From assembly GCA_023055425.1 (NCBI GenBank), contig JALGPY010000002.1:51173321-51237320 (forward strand): 64,000 nt of DNA, given 5' to 3'. Shown here piece after piece: positions 46,701 to 59,350 of this stretch. A program made the position numbers and the translations under genes. The notes under the pieces were generated by a model that did no database searches, was not told the DNA's origin, and saw only the letters and a program-made list of their open reading frames with translations. The DNA comes from Linanthus parryae. Taxonomy: Eukaryota > Streptophyta > Magnoliopsida > Ericales > Polemoniaceae. How positions within the stretch are numbered: the stretch's first letter is position 1; every line of letters starts with the position of its first letter.

Positions 46701-47540
46701 AATTCAATTTGTAGAAGAAGATATTGGTGTTCTTAATGCATGAACAAGAATTTGGGTTGAAACCAGAGTTACCAGGAATCGCTAAAAAAAGTGCGATCTG
46801 CAGTTCAGATTGCGCGATCCCAATAAGGGGTCATTCGCGATCTAGATTGTTGATTCTAGCGAACCCTTATGTTTTTACACATAAACATAAATATTTTAAT
46901 ATTATTAGTCTCTTACACCATAATTTTATGAAGTAAGAGATTTTCTTTTTATGATTGATTTCCCAACAAAATTTTACCTGATAACAAATTGATATTACTA
47001 GGAAATGCTAATATGATTATATTTTTACATGACATTCCTAGAGAGCATTCTTAGAACCTGACAAGCAAATCTCGACCCAACTAATCAACCCGAAGAAACC
47101 TACCCTCGGTGCACCACATTCCTACCAGACTATGTACTGCATTCTCTATTCCGTTCTGCGAACCACAATGGTCCACCATCTTGGTAAGCTTGGTTGAAAC
47201 CCACACTTACATTTGCTTGTTGAATGCTAATTTGGATAGTAAAATTTAGAAAATGGGAAGAAGGACAAGAGAGTAGGTGTAAAATAAAAATCAAATTATC
47301 TTTCAAGAGGGTAAAATAGGGCAAGAAAATTGATCAAAAATGGTCCCCGCATGTAAAACTAGCAAACTTGGATGGGGAGGTGCTTTCTGTCACATGTTTA
47401 GTTTAAGAAGGGAGGTTTCTGGTAAATTCCAAACTTCAGGGTAGGAACTAGTAAATTTCCATACCTCAGGGGTAGTTTGTGTCATTTACCCTTCAACACA
47501 ACCTCAAAGATGAACTACCTATCTTCCATTGAATCATTAC
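43787..47540. other. Intergenic DNA without a supported gene
   Basis: It is AT-rich throughout. The longest open frame (46341-46736, 131 codons) has no recognisable domain, signal peptide or composition typical of a gene. A short repeat AAAAAGGCTCGATTGC occurs twice near 44690-44740. I see no RNA gene and no clear transposon ends. Confidence 0.5.
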
Positions 47541-47982
47541 TAGGGTAAAATACAATTTCACCCTCTATAGTTTGACTGAATGACACTTCCCCCTCTTCCA
47601 GTTTAGAATAGGGAACTTTCACCACTTCAGTGTGTTGAACTTTAAGTAACTTACAACATTTGATTGCAAAGTCGTTAGTCGGGGTGGTGGGGGGGGGGGG
47701 GGGGATATACATCACTGGACATAGTGTTGGAGGTGGATTTGGCCATCATATCATGAAAAAAGTCTATTGTTCTTCGATAACCCATACATTTTGCATATTG
47801 TGGGGGTAAGATTGTCTCAAAACTATTTTAATGACAAATCCCAACTCCAGACTAACGTTGTCACAATATGGGGTGTAGTTTTCTGAAGTTCATACACTAA
47901 AAGGGTAAAAACATCCTTTTCCGAATTGAAAGGGATGACAGTGTCCTCGGATAAAACTAGAGGAGATGGAAGTGTCTTTTAC

Positions 47983-47983
<1 letters not shown>
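47541..47983. mobile_element. MITE with TAGGGTAAAA-type ends, copy B
   Basis: TAGGGTAAAATACAATTTCA opens the element. The right end read inward is GGTAAAAGACACTTCCATC. Internal text (AGTTTGACT, TTCACC, CAGTGTGTTGAACTT) parallels copy A at 42346-42588 but is longer. It contains a run of 16 G at 47689-47704. The right end runs straight into an ATT microsatellite. Confidence 0.55.

Positions 47984-48044
<61 letters not shown>
47984..48044. repeat. ATT trinucleotide microsatellite
   Basis: About 20 uninterrupted ATT units begin at the end of the preceding MITE, a common seed position for microsatellites. Confidence 0.95.
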
Positions 48045-48682
48045 GCTTCCAGCTTTATGAACTTTAAAGGTATGTATTGTTAGCCTCTTAGGCAATGCTG
48101 GCCCACCTTTTGGCATGGATATCAAGCCCCAGCCTCAAAACAAGAGATGGTCCCAAAACCCTTTGGCTAGAAGGCTAAATTCTATATTAGGGATATTTTG
48201 AGGCTATAGTACAACACTAATTCTCATGCAATTAGCCCCTAATTTGTCCATTTAAGATGTCATTTCATGTGTCAGCATGATCTCTTATCCGTCTTATGCA
48301 GGACCACCATGTTATGCACTTAAGTTAATTATCCAAGACGGAAAGAACCTCATGGAATCCCACCTACATACGTACTTTTAGCTGTGGTAACTTAATTTAC
48401 TATCACATCTAGATTTTACTTTTTGTAACTTGGTCATATTTGAGACTTACAGGTTTGTGATCTAATGAGTTCGAACCCAGAAATTCATGCAGGAACTTTT
48501 AAATGCTCTTCAATTTAAGTTAAAATTCATTTGCAAGTTTGCCTATAAAATTAAGTTCTGCTAAATCAGCATAATGTAATTTCATCAAACTTAGAATATT
48601 TATCGGGGACCATTTCTCTAAGTTAAGTTGCAACGATGAATATCACAATTAAACTATTGTGATCACAAAAGATGTAAAAATT

Positions 48683-48716
48683 GGCCTATGCAGGTCGCGA
48701 ACCTGCGACCTTCTCA
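48683..48716 (-). pseudogene. 3' fragment of tRNA-Ile
   Basis: On the minus strand the sequence GAAGGTCGCAGGTTCGCGACC with CTGCATAGGCCA reproduces the variable loop, T arm and acceptor strand of the full copy beside it. The 5' half is missing. Both copies are followed by a similar AAAAGATG/AAAAGGTG phrase, so this is a local duplicate. Confidence 0.8.
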
Positions 48717-48748
48717 TTACTGACTTCATCACAAAAGGTGAAAAACTT

Positions 48749-48834
48749 GGCCTATGCAGGTCTCGTATGCAGGTCTCGAACCTGCGACCTTCGCGTTATT
48801 AGCACGACGCTCTAACCAAATGAGCTAAGAGGCC
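48749..48834 (-). tRNA. tRNA-Ile (AAT)-like gene with 13-bp internal duplication
   Basis: From 48834 down, the minus strand reads GGCCTCT TAGCTCATTTGGTTAGAGC, then GTCGTGCTAATAACGCG with anticodon AAT (48798-48800), then GGTCGCAGGTTCGAGACC. These are a normal acceptor start, D arm, anticodon arm and T arm for nuclear tRNA-Ile. The 3' side then repeats CGAGACCTGCATA, adding 13 bp before GGCC, so the length is 86 nt instead of about 73. The T stem-loop can still form, but the acceptor strand is displaced from it. Acceptor pair 6 is also a C-T mismatch. It is probably a damaged gene. Whether the product can be processed is unknown. Confidence 0.8.
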
Positions 48835-49241
48835 AATTAAGCTATGTTGTCTAAATACTAATCATGTTCTCGATTTATTGGTATTTATGTATCCAAGCCG
48901 AGGGCAGATTCGGAAACTTTGGTAATCATGATACTTAGAGATGGAAAGCAGCAGAAGCCCACTCGTGCGGACAGGCCACTCACGCTACTATAATTATTCG
49001 TTAACAAAAATAATCATGACTAATTATGTGTTTAATTTGTTTATCATTATTTAAATTAATCTCACCAGCTAAAAAACAAAAAAGCAAAAATAAAAAAAAC
49101 TGATTTAAAAGACATAAAAGCCAGCTGGGCTTTCGTCAAAGCTAAAAAAGTCGAAATTTTGAGCTTAAGATTTTGAAGTCACGCTTCCCCAAACAGCTCT
49201 CTCCTATACCTTTCAAGCTCAGCCTTTCTCTGTGTTTTGTC
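48835..49241 (+). promoter_or_regulatory. Upstream region of LAX3
   Basis: About 400 bp lie between the tRNA-like gene and the LAX3 TATA box. The DNA is AT-rich. I found no clear TGTCTC auxin-response element by eye. The tRNA-like gene faces away from LAX3. Confidence 0.4.
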
Positions 49242-49249
49242 TATATATA
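49242..49249 (+). promoter_or_regulatory. Putative TATA box of LAX3
   Basis: TATATATA lies about 100 bp before the ATG, preceded by CT-rich DNA. It is followed by a leader with CACCACCACCAACAACAACAAC repeats (trimmed), typical of plant 5' UTRs. Transcription would start near 49275. Confidence 0.65.
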
Positions 49250-49351
49250 GTTTCATTTCAGTAGTAGAACACTTAACACCACCACCAACAACAACAACAA
49301 CAACCATAACAAACCAGTGAAACAACCTGAATTCATATTTTTCCGGCGAAG

Positions 49352-52300
49352 ATGGCGACGGAGAAGGTAGCGGCGGAGACTGTGCTGGTGGGGAATTACG
49401 TCGAGATGGAGGCGGAAGGCAAGCCTAGCGACGTCAAGTCAAAGATATCGAAGTTCTTCTGGCACGGTGGCTCCGCCTACGACGCTTGGTTTAGCTGTGC
49501 TTCTAATCAGGTAAGTTTGAAAATGTTGTTTTGGGATTGTTAAGAGTTTATTTCGTACCAGCTCAAACACAAGAAAAACAGTTCAAAAAAACACCACAAG
49601 CAGTACTGATAAGAACATGCGGAAAACACAGACAGAAAAACAGTATACTAAACATGTTTTGATTGACTGTTGATGTGACCGGTGTTGCAGGTGGCTCAGG
49701 TTCTGTTGACGCTGCCATACTCATTTTCTCAGCTGGGGATGCTATCCGGGATCCTGTTTCAGCTCTTTTATGGATTGTTGGGCAGCTGGACTGCTTACCT
49801 CATCAGCATCCTCTACGTCGAGTACCGGACGAGGAAGGAGAGGGAAAAGGCGGATTTCCGTAACCATGTCATTCAGGTTAGTTCCAACAGAGAGTCTGAT
49901 ACGACCTCTCAGCTAATCAAGAAGCTGGTTTGACAGTTTAACTTTCTTTTATCAAATGCGCACATGCTAGGAAACAGCTGCTCTTTTATCTCGTATCCTA
50001 TGAATCTAAAAAACAACCTCACATGAGTTTTGTTTTGTTGTAGTTATTTAAAAGGAGTTTGAATTAGTTATAACATTGTGTGCAGTGGTTTGAGGTTCTT
50101 GATGGGTTGCTTGGGAAGCATTGGAGGAACGTGGGTTTGGCATTTAACTGCACATTTCTTCTGTTTGGATCTGTCATTCAGCTCATTGCTTGTGCCAGGT
50201 CAGTGGCTTTTCACTACTACATTGAAGTAAATATCTAATGCTATCCCCGTTTCGCCTCAATCTTCTCATTACACTATTCATCAATTCACTTTGACCGATT
50301 AATTCAGTAGGATATGATACGAAATTTGAACATTTTTATAATTTTTTTCTTAAAAGTAGTACAATGTTATGAAAATTAACAAATTTATCATATCATCAGC
50401 TAAGTTAGTCGGTCAGGGCGGCCTCTTTAAAATTACTTGAAAACTTGATGACAAATCAGTCCAAGCAACTGTTATTTTTTATATTTTACATATATTTATT
50501 TTGAAAAATGATGCAGCAACATATATTACATAAATGACAATCTCGACAAGAGGACATGGACATACATATTCGGCGCTTGCTGTGCGACGACTGTCTTCAT
50601 ACCGTCTTTCCACAACTACAGAATGTGGTCTTTTCTCGGCCTCATCATGACCACTTACACCGCTTGGTACCTCACCATCGCTTCTCTCGTCCATGGACAG
50701 GTTTGACATTTCACTCCCCTTCATCTGTCGCATCCGTTAGATTTTTATGAAAAATCAGCGTTTTAAGGGGTATTTTGGTAAATTGGTGTAGGTTGAAGGA
50801 GTGAAACATTCGGGACCAGCGAAGATGGTCCTATACTTCACCGGGGCCACAAACATTCTCTACACATTCGGGGGACATGCCGTCACTGTGTAAGACAATA
50901 TCTTCACATTTCCACGCTTTGTTTTTTCACATTCACGATTTTGCCCACGGTTTCCGATGCAATTGTCTTTGGCCGGTCTAGGGCAATTTGGTAAATTGGC
51001 GTAACCGAGTAACCTTGAAAATGACACTAGAAGGGGCAATTCCGACCACAGGAGATCTACCAACTAAATCTTTCTTATTTTTTACAGACCATTTTATATT
51101 AATAATAATTTTTATTTTGTTGATTTTTGGATTAGACGACACGCATGAATCATTGATATTAGAGAGGGTTATTTCCCAAAATGCCCTTTGATCAGGCGTG
51201 GGAGGCAAAAAGTTGCTCCTTTCTAGGAAGCCCTTTTGTTCATGTTGATTGTTTCTAATGAAAATGCACAAAGCAAGAGATCTTTTCTCTTCAACCCAGC
51301 TTTGCTTTTTTGATGAAACATAGAGGCTCCACACCTTCATGCTTTACAGGCTTCTTTCCCTTTCACATTTTAGGCCTTCTCTTTTATGAATATTACAGGC
51401 TAGTCCCATTGTGTCCAGCTCATAGCATTTATTCTCAATGTACTTGGGCTTGGTCACTCATTATGTCATAATAATCTTGACAGGATGTAAACGAGATGGG
51501 TCAGAGTTCAGATTGTTTTCAGTTTTGAAATAAAAAAGAATAACAATTAGGCTAAGATAATTGTCCCACTGTCAGTGAAATGGCTTGTTTAATTTCCTAA
51601 ACCCCTGCTTGTGATGATTTAGCGACGTGATATTTCGTTTATTAGTTCACTGATTGAGGAAATATGACAGAGAAATAATGCATGCAATGTGGAAGCCACA
51701 AAAGTTCAAGGCCATCTATTTACTGGCGACGTTATATGTGCTGACACTGACACTGCCATCGGCCTCAGCTGTGTATTGGGCGTTCGGAGACCTGCTTCTC
51801 AACCACTCGAACGCCTTTGCTCTTCTCCCTAAATCTCCCTTCAGAGACATGGCTGTCATCCTCATGCTCATTCACCAGGTATGCAAATTTGCAAAAATAG
51901 CTATTTACAACTTGGTCCTCAAACATTGACGAAATTATGTTCCGTGCAGTTCATCACGTTCGGGTTTGCATGCACACCCCTATACTTTGTGTGGGAAAAA
52001 CTCATCGGCATGCATGAGTGCAAGAGCATGTGCAAGCGCGCAGCTGCAAGATTGCCGGTTGTCATCCCCATTTGGTTCTTGGCCATTGTGTTCCCGTTCT
52101 TTGGGCCGATCAACTCTAGCGTTGGATCATTGCTTGTTAGCTTCACGGTTTATATCATACCGTCTCTGGCTTACATGATCGTCTTCAAATCAGCAGCTGC
52201 TCGCGAGGTAACATCAGAAAGTGTATTTTTATACCTTTATTCCTAGTATCCTACGACAGATCTACAAATGTTATTAATGCGCGCAATAGTTTCCACTCAA

Positions 52301-52770
52301 ATTTTAAAAATAAAAAAATGTATCCTTATTTATGTTAACTTTTCAATTCATCCTTACAAAAATTATTACACTCTAGCTTCACCCAACTTTACAAAATTTC
52401 AATTTAATACATATTTTGTCTAAAATTTTAATTTTAGCCCACGCTACAACGAATTCCTAGGTCCGCCCCTGGTCCTGACTGTTTGATTCAATTTTTTACG
52501 ATGCAGAACGCTGTGGAGCAACCACCCAAGTTTGTAGGACGGTGGGCAGGAGCGTACACGATCAACATATTCGTCGTCGTGTGGGTTTTCATCGTCGGAT
52601 TCGGATTCGGTGGGTGGGCAAGCATGGTGAATTTTGTACACCAAATTGACACATTTGGTCTCTTCACCAAGTGCTACCAGTGCCCTCCAGCAGTTCCACC
52701 ACCACACATCAATGCCACCGCCCCAATTCCTTCGCCTGCCAGCTTCCACCACCGCCTTCACAACCCATGA
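49352..52770 (+). CDS. LAX3: Auxin influx carrier, LAX3-like, eight exons
   Basis: This gene encodes a 489-aa plasma-membrane proton-coupled auxin importer of the AUX1/LAX family (amino acid/auxin permease, about 11 membrane spans). Exons are 49352-49510, 49691-49876, 50086-50198, 50517-50700, 50792-50889, 51671-51878, 51950-52207 and 52507-52770. All have GT-AG introns and the frame is unbroken. Recognisable blocks include FFWHGGSAYDAWFSCASNQ, VAQVLLTLPYSFSQLGM, ASNIYYINDNLDKRTWTYI, FTGATNILYTFGGHAVTVE, MHAMWKPQKFKAIYLLATL, FITFGFACTPLYFVWEK, and GFGFGGWASMVNFVHQIDTF. The N-terminus (EKVAAETVLVGNYVEMEAE) and the RTRKEREKADFRNHVIQ loop point to LAX3 rather than AUX1/LAX2. After KCYQCPP the tail continues for about 25 residues, ending HHRLHNP, longer than I expect for LAX3. 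The fifth intron (50890-51670) is the longest. The seventh holds a repeat fragment. Confidence 0.97.
52260..52475 (-). repeat. Repeat fragment inside LAX3 intron 7
   Basis: On the minus strand CAGGGGCGGACCTAGGAATT leads into GTGGGCTAAAATT and AT-rich DNA. The motif GGGGCGGA(T/C)CTA with a following GTGGGC also occurs at about 60142-60170, so it is a dispersed repeat. Splice sites of the intron are not disturbed. Confidence 0.45.
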
Positions 52771-53090
52771 GCCGCCGCCTAGACAGAAACTAGTGCAATG
52801 AATCGTCATCCAAGGGTTTGATTCTCTCCCATCGCGGCGCTTCTTATCAAAGAGAAATCTTAGAAGAGAGAAAAAGAGTAGTGTGGTTAATTATATACTT
52901 GTGCCATCATTTTTCAAAACTGTTGCTTTAGCTAGTCTAGTCTCTTCTGATCTGTTCTGATAAATGTTGTAGTCGATAAATGAGAATGTGAGCTTCTTTG
53001 TGATTGTTAAACTGCAGTCTCTTCGATAATTAGACTACAATGTTAAGAATATAATTTGCGCGTCTGATTATGATATTATCAATAAAAATT

Positions 53091-53096
53091 CAGTAA
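53091..53096 (+). terminator. Candidate polyadenylation signal of LAX3
   Basis: AATAAA lies about 320 bp after the stop codon, a plausible 3' UTR length. Plant signals are loose, so other sites are possible. Confidence 0.4.
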
Positions 53097-54602
53097 ATGC
53101 CAATACGTAGGGGCTGTGGTATTTTCCTGGTAGTGGCGACAATGCTTTCTGCAGGTTAATCCTCAAATGATGTGTGGAGGTTTTCATGGAAAAGATAATC
53201 AAAGAAGATAAAAAATGTTCTGGTCAAAACGCAGAATCAGACACAGAGTTGAATGTGTGATTCTGTGAAATTTGTGGTTAAAACATACATTTCCGAGGGG
53301 AAACAACTTAACAATACGATATTCTAACAATTTAGAATATTCGAAGACTAAATTTATATAATTGTAATTGTAATCTTTTACTAAGAGAAATTATACTAGA
53401 CTTATGTATTATTTCGACGATTTGACAAATTCAGGTTGGAGATCATGACTATCTTGTTAACAACGCCGCTACGGTTCTTTCAGCCAAAGACCTCAGACCT
53501 TCAACTCTTTTTCTGATTTTGCAAATGGACCAAAATTATTATCTTTTTAGTTTCTACAAAATTTTCCATGAAATTTTCCCCGAATAATTTTTAAGGTTAT
53601 TCGTTTCTAGAAACAAAGATTATGGTGATTTTTGAGCTGTTTTTCGGTCTCTAATACCACTGGTGCCAGACCATAAGTTACTTATTCTACCCCGAAGTAA
53701 CAAACATTTGGACAAAGAACACTATGCCCAAACACAATTCCAACACTGTTGATGTTGTGCAACCATCTCAAATGTTTTCTTTTTCTTGCTTCTATCGAAT
53801 CCTCCAAAACAGTCCCAAAATCTAGGAAACAAGAGCAATGAGAAGTCACCATTAAAGGGTATATTGAGATAGAATCTTTTATTGCTTTAAACAATGTTTT
53901 TGATCAGAGATCTATGATGACAAAGGCTATGTTCGATTTCATGATAAAAAGAAGAGTAGCCAGTGAAGCAAGGCAGGCTTCATTATTGTTCACAAGTACT
54001 GTAAGAAATAGTCCCCCAAGAATGCAGCAGACAGAAGAAGAAGCACTAGCTATACTGTGTCTGGCCACTGTGACATTATTATTATTATGATGAGGCCCAG
54101 GCCTGAAACACAGCTTTGGATTATTTAACATTTATACACATATATGTACTTGTTTTGGTACAATGTCTGAGACTCTGTGTCGTAGACATCACATAGTTGT
54201 GTTATCCAAAAACTATCACCTGTGACATCATGTTACAAAATGCGCATGCTGTGTTCATAGGCCTGGAATGAGAAAAAGGAGAGATTCCTCTCCATTATTT
54301 GCCTGAGCGAAGAAGCATTGGTGGTGCTTCAATCAAGATGTTCTCTCTTTTTGTTTGAGGGATCATGATCATAGTTCATACAACGTTTGATTTTTATCTA
54401 TTCAAGACACTATCCTTTGAAATGTATGTATTTAGGTTAACCTCTACCGCAACCAACCGTCACAACAACACCAACAACCTTAGCTGAATTCGCTAAGGCC
54501 ACTCATACGCGCCTGATAGAAGTTGCTTGTTTTGCGAAGCACATCCTTTAAAAAAAAAAAAAAACTGGAAGCACATCTTGATATGTGTTTTGGGGTGCAG
54601 GT
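53097..54602. other. Intergenic DNA, nothing recognised
   Basis: Short frames only. There is no transposon end, RNA gene or conserved motif that I can support. Confidence 0.5.
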
Positions 54603-54798
54603 TGTTACGATTCTGAAAGAAGCAGAACCATTGTATTCAACTTGACCGTAGAATATGTACTGATGTACATAACGCCCTATTTATATCTTCATAAGAAAAC
54701 GTCATATTTATAGTTTATACACATTTTAATAATTACAACCTAGACCTTAATGTATATACAAATAAAACTATACCCCGTATAATATTTTTATGATAACA
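54603..54798 (-). repeat. Short LTR (196 bp) of a minus-strand Copia
   Basis: Read on the minus strand it starts TGTTATCATAAAAA and ends GAATCGTAACA. It is preceded by the purine tract TTTGAGGGGGC. It therefore is the 3' LTR of the decayed pol next to it. The partner LTR was not found. Confidence 0.65.
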
Positions 54799-57075
54799 GC
54801 CCCCTCAAACAAAAAATGTCGTGATAAGCAAAAGTTTGGAGATCAAGTCACAAAACATGGATCCTGGCGGATGAGACTTTGTATGAATATATGCAGTCTG
54901 ATCTGGTGACTATACGAACTTCAGATGAACTGTTCTAGCACGGAAATGATGAATGTTAAGTAACAATTGATCTAAATGTGTTATTTCTAAGCATGAAAAA
55001 CATCGTTGTGAGCAAGCAACGACAGTTTGTTTCTTGCTACACCAGGAGATAAGCGAGTTTTCCAAGGAAATACTATACCTCGTAGTAGAACGTCTATTAG
55101 TCGGATCACCAGCTCAATCAGCATCCGAGAGCCAATGTATAATAGGTGTAGACTGAACAGAAAAATATATTCCACAAAATAGAGTACCTTTCACCTTCCG
55201 AAGAATACTAAGGACAACAACATAACACGTAAAGCGAGGAGAATTCATGAACTGACTAACTTGAAGAACAATATAAGCTATGTCGTGACGAGTGATTGTG
55301 TGACAAACTAGACTACCACTAATTTGTAGATACTGAGTAGGATTAGGCAGTGGTTCACTCTCTAACAGAGTAAGCATCAAGTTTGACTCCAATGGGGTGG
55401 AGGCAGTCTTTTGATCAGTCAGTTCTGCACGAGAAATAATAATAGAAGCATGGTTAGCTTGTGTGAGAGAGTATCCATTAGCATCAGAAGTGACCTCAAT
55501 ACCCAAGAAGTAACTGAGAGGCCCAAAGTCTTTCATCTCAAAGTGTTTATTCAAATATTATCGTATCATCAACATAGATAAATAAAAATGATAATTTCCT
55601 GATGCACATGAAGAGTGAAGAGAGTTGAATCATATGCTCTAGAGAGGAACCAAGCTTGAGCATTGTGGAACGGCACTTATCAAACCAAGCACAAGGGGAT
55701 TGATTCAGACCATAAACGGGCAACGCATGCGGCATACCTGCGAGTCAGAAACCCTAAGACTAGATGGAGATTTCATACTAACCTCCTCTGTAAGATCACC
55801 GTTAAGAAATGCATTCTCATTATCCATCTATAACAAAGACCAACACCTCTGAGCAGCCACGACTATCAGAGCGCGACTTGGCAAGTCGAGAAACTGGAGC
55901 AAATGTCTCCTCATAGTTAATGCCTACTCCATTGTGTACCTCTTGCTACTAACTGTGCCTTATATCTTTCGACGGAACCGTCCGACCGAGTCTTAACCTT
56001 ATATATCCATCTGCATCCCGCTAAGGTTTTACCGAGGTAATCTAACTAGATCCCAAGTCTTGTCTTTGCAAGATAAGCTACTTCCTATTCCGTCGCTTTT
56101 ACCCGTCGTGGGCAAGCTCTTGATTCTCAATATGATTGTATTTCCTAATGTTTGATGATTGTACTCATAACAAAATCACGAAATTGAGCCGGTATGGTCT
56201 TCTCTCTGGTGGAGCGACGAAGATTAGTAGTATCATCTGCATGGTCAATGGGATCATTAACCAAAGGTCCGGCTGGGGTATCATCAATAACATGCTCATA
56301 CGATTGAGCCATATGGTCACGGATAAGAGCGCGCTCAACCAAGGTTCCTGTGTATTCATCAGCCGAGGAAACCGTCTCTTGAAATAATTACGGTGTCGTA
56401 GGTATGTCATGAAAGTGCTCAAATGGATCATTAGAGAAAGGTCATAAGTCGAATTGGTGAAGGCAGGATTATCCACCAAGGTCGATGAATGAAATGATGA
56501 GATTCTTGAGAACATCTTGTCTTCTCATAAGACCACATGTCGAGAGATGCGAAGGCGTATGGATATTGGGTCTTAGCAACGGTACCCCTTATGCTCAATG
56601 CCATAGCAAAGAAAGCAACATATGCGAGAACGAGGTTCCAACCTTTTGTGTTCATTAGAATATAAGTGAACAAGGAACACATATCCAAACACAAGAAGTG
56701 ATGTGCAATCAGGATGCATACGACGAAGTTTCTCGTAAGGTGTCACATTATGTATAGTGGGAGTTGGAACACTATTTAGTGTATAAACAACAGTGAGAGC
56801 ACCTTCCCCCAGAAATGTTCAGGAAAAGAGGAAGATATGAGCATGGCACTTACATAGGCAAGTATGTGGCGATGCTTACATTCGGAACAACCATTTTGTT
56901 GAAATGTACTAGGGCACGAGCGTCACGGAAGGGTCTCTTGACTATGAATACATGTAAGAAACTGAGTGTCTGTGTATTCTCCTGCATTATTAGCCTGAAA
57001 AACTTTGATGAGACGAGAAAATTGAGTTTTCACCGTGGAAGCAAACTCATGATAAATCTGGGGTAGTTCATAATA
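54799..57075 (-). pseudogene. Decayed Copia pol (integrase end, RT, RNase H)
   Basis: On the minus strand, fragments appear in pol order. Integrase-like pieces (about 57050-56430) come first. RT with YVDDTIIFE (55550-55735) follows, then MKDFGPLSYFLGIEVTSDANG and SGSLVCHTITRHDIAYIVLQVSQFM (55554-55250). RNase H with IHWLSDADWAGD comes next and runs on towards the LTR at 54798. Many frameshifts and stops break it. It is unrelated to the intact Copia at 6146-14657, judging by the much shorter LTR. Confidence 0.82.
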
Positions 57076-58527
57076 GTTTTTCATGAGATATATACAAGTA
57101 TATTTTAAAAAAATGATGAAAGTACTAATATTTAATCCAACAACTCTTAGACTTCATCTTCGTGTGTGTCCCACACCTTATGGATAACCTCTTATGTCGT
57201 AAAATAGCCAAACCGGAACCACATAAACTTGTAATCATTTAAAACTGAGTAAACAACACGCCACAACATGTAAAATAAATATAGGGTTCAAAAATCATAA
57301 GTTCGAAAGAGAACTATGAGAAAATATGATAAAAGTTGAATATGTAAGCGATTCCATAAATTAATTAATAATTGAGCTGAGGCACATACACAGCCCCATC
57401 CGGTACAATGCATTCAGAGAGGTCACGATGCAATAAATTATCACAAATAAGGTTATGTCTCGGGGTATCGCCATTCACTCAGAGCGTTATGGCGAACCCA
57501 ACGCAACCCCGCTCAAACTACATAGCTAAGTGACCTTAAGTGGCGACATCCCTATACCGTTATGACCTACATAGGTATAAGTAATACTCTATAGCTTTCA
57601 TAATAAATAACCCGAGACCGTATCACCTCGATGCTTATTGGCAAACTTTTGGGACGGGTATGCAATCTCTATCGAATTAGACCCCAGAAGGATCGTCAAC
57701 CTGCGCGTCCGACCGTAGCCTCCACACACATCCTCTATATTTTCAAATGCTAACCTATGATTCATTGAAAAGACAAAGTTCCACGTGTATTTCCAAACGG
57801 GTTATTTGAAACAAGTTCTCAAAATATGAGATTTTTCACAACATAACCCTCATTTGTTTGATCAATCTGTAAGATTGTTCATGTATTACGAGACATAAAA
57901 CATAAAAAGATCACATATTTGATAGTTACTCGCACAAATACCACATTTGAATATGAAAAGCTGCAAATGTACACTTACTTGGATCGAAGGGACCAAAACA
58001 GGCGTGAGAGCCTAGTACTAGAAGTATGCGTCGACTACGAACTGGGAGTTTACTATATGAAAATAGGCCTAAATTAATAAATGGCCAAACCCATAAATGC
58101 ATAATGCCCTGCAAATGAATAACCACAAATAAATTACTCCAAGCCAACTATACCTGTACTTAATTTACGAGAACTGAATTACTATTTAATCCCAAATCTA
58201 AATATTAGTTTATTGTGCCATAAATATTTAGGAAAATATAAACCTACATAACCAAACAAGCATTTAAATTATTTATTAGTATAATAAAACTTATCTGACA
58301 ACTATTTCTTTTGAAAAAGATAACATTATCAATTTATAACATATTAGTATTATTAAATTAAATAAACTTAAAATAACGAAAAAGAATATATAATTATACT
58401 TAGAAGGCCAAATTTTCAATAAAGAAAGAATATTTTAATATTAACCCATTACTACTCAATTTCTTAAAACTAATTCACTTCAATAAATAATTTTTTTTTA
58501 ATCAAGCAATCTAATTAGTAACTTAAT
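57076..58527. other. Unassigned DNA, possibly an LTR fragment
   Basis: The part 57360-57740 has higher GC than its surroundings and phrases such as CGGGGTATCGCCATTCACTC and ACCGTATCACCTCGATGC. It looks like part of a Ty3-type LTR in minus orientation, but no ends, primer site or pol could be found. 58150-58527 is very AT-rich. No gene is seen. Confidence 0.35.
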
Positions 58528-58661
<134 letters not shown>

Positions 58662-59350
58662 AATCATGCAAATTATTATTTTTAGTAACATTTAAGTTGA
58701 CACACACAACATTAATAATTAGTACAAAAACACTAGTTAGCTAATTTCTTAAGAAAACACATTAAAGCCTATTATAACCAAATTATATCGACAAAGCACC
58801 TTTTAAATTAAGTTATAAAATGATAAAATTATTTTCATAATTTAAGAAAATAATTAATTATAATTAAAATTAAAAAAACTAATTATAAAAAATAGAACAC
58901 TAAACTACAACTAGCTCCCCCCTAGAATAATGTAGATTGACTATAGACAAAATCACCCCACATTTACCACACAATACATTCAGTCTTTCACTAACTTTGT
59001 AACCAAATTTAGAAACCACTCATTCCACAGATTCCAAGAAAATCCAAAATGACCCCTAAAACCAACAGTATGTTCAATTATACCATATTCTTTCTCCATC
59101 AACACCAAAATACAAACATGCCTACACATACCCACACTTGACTACATACATCACTGACTAGAATTGACGGATACATTGAGAAAGAAGGAGATCAAGTTAC
59201 CCAAGAACAGAAGAGGAGCACAAATTGGAGAATGACGGTGAACTGTGGTGGTTGCAGTGGTTCTTTCCGGCAGGGTGTGCTGGTCGGGGCTTGGGTTTCG
59301 CCCATCCTGGTCCTGGTCGAGCAGAGGATACATGACTCCGCACATGTCGC
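58662..59350. other. AT-rich intergenic DNA
   Basis: Low-complexity AT-rich DNA to about 58910, then C/A-rich non-coding sequence. No gene or terminal repeat is supported. Confidence 0.45.

Noticed and set aside
46341..46736. 131-codon plus-strand ORF
   Set aside because: There is no signal peptide, domain, promoter or codon bias that sets it apart. I could not tie it to a family.
50978..51340. Minus-strand 120-codon ORF
   Set aside because: It lies within intron 5 of LAX3 and has no similarity I recognise.
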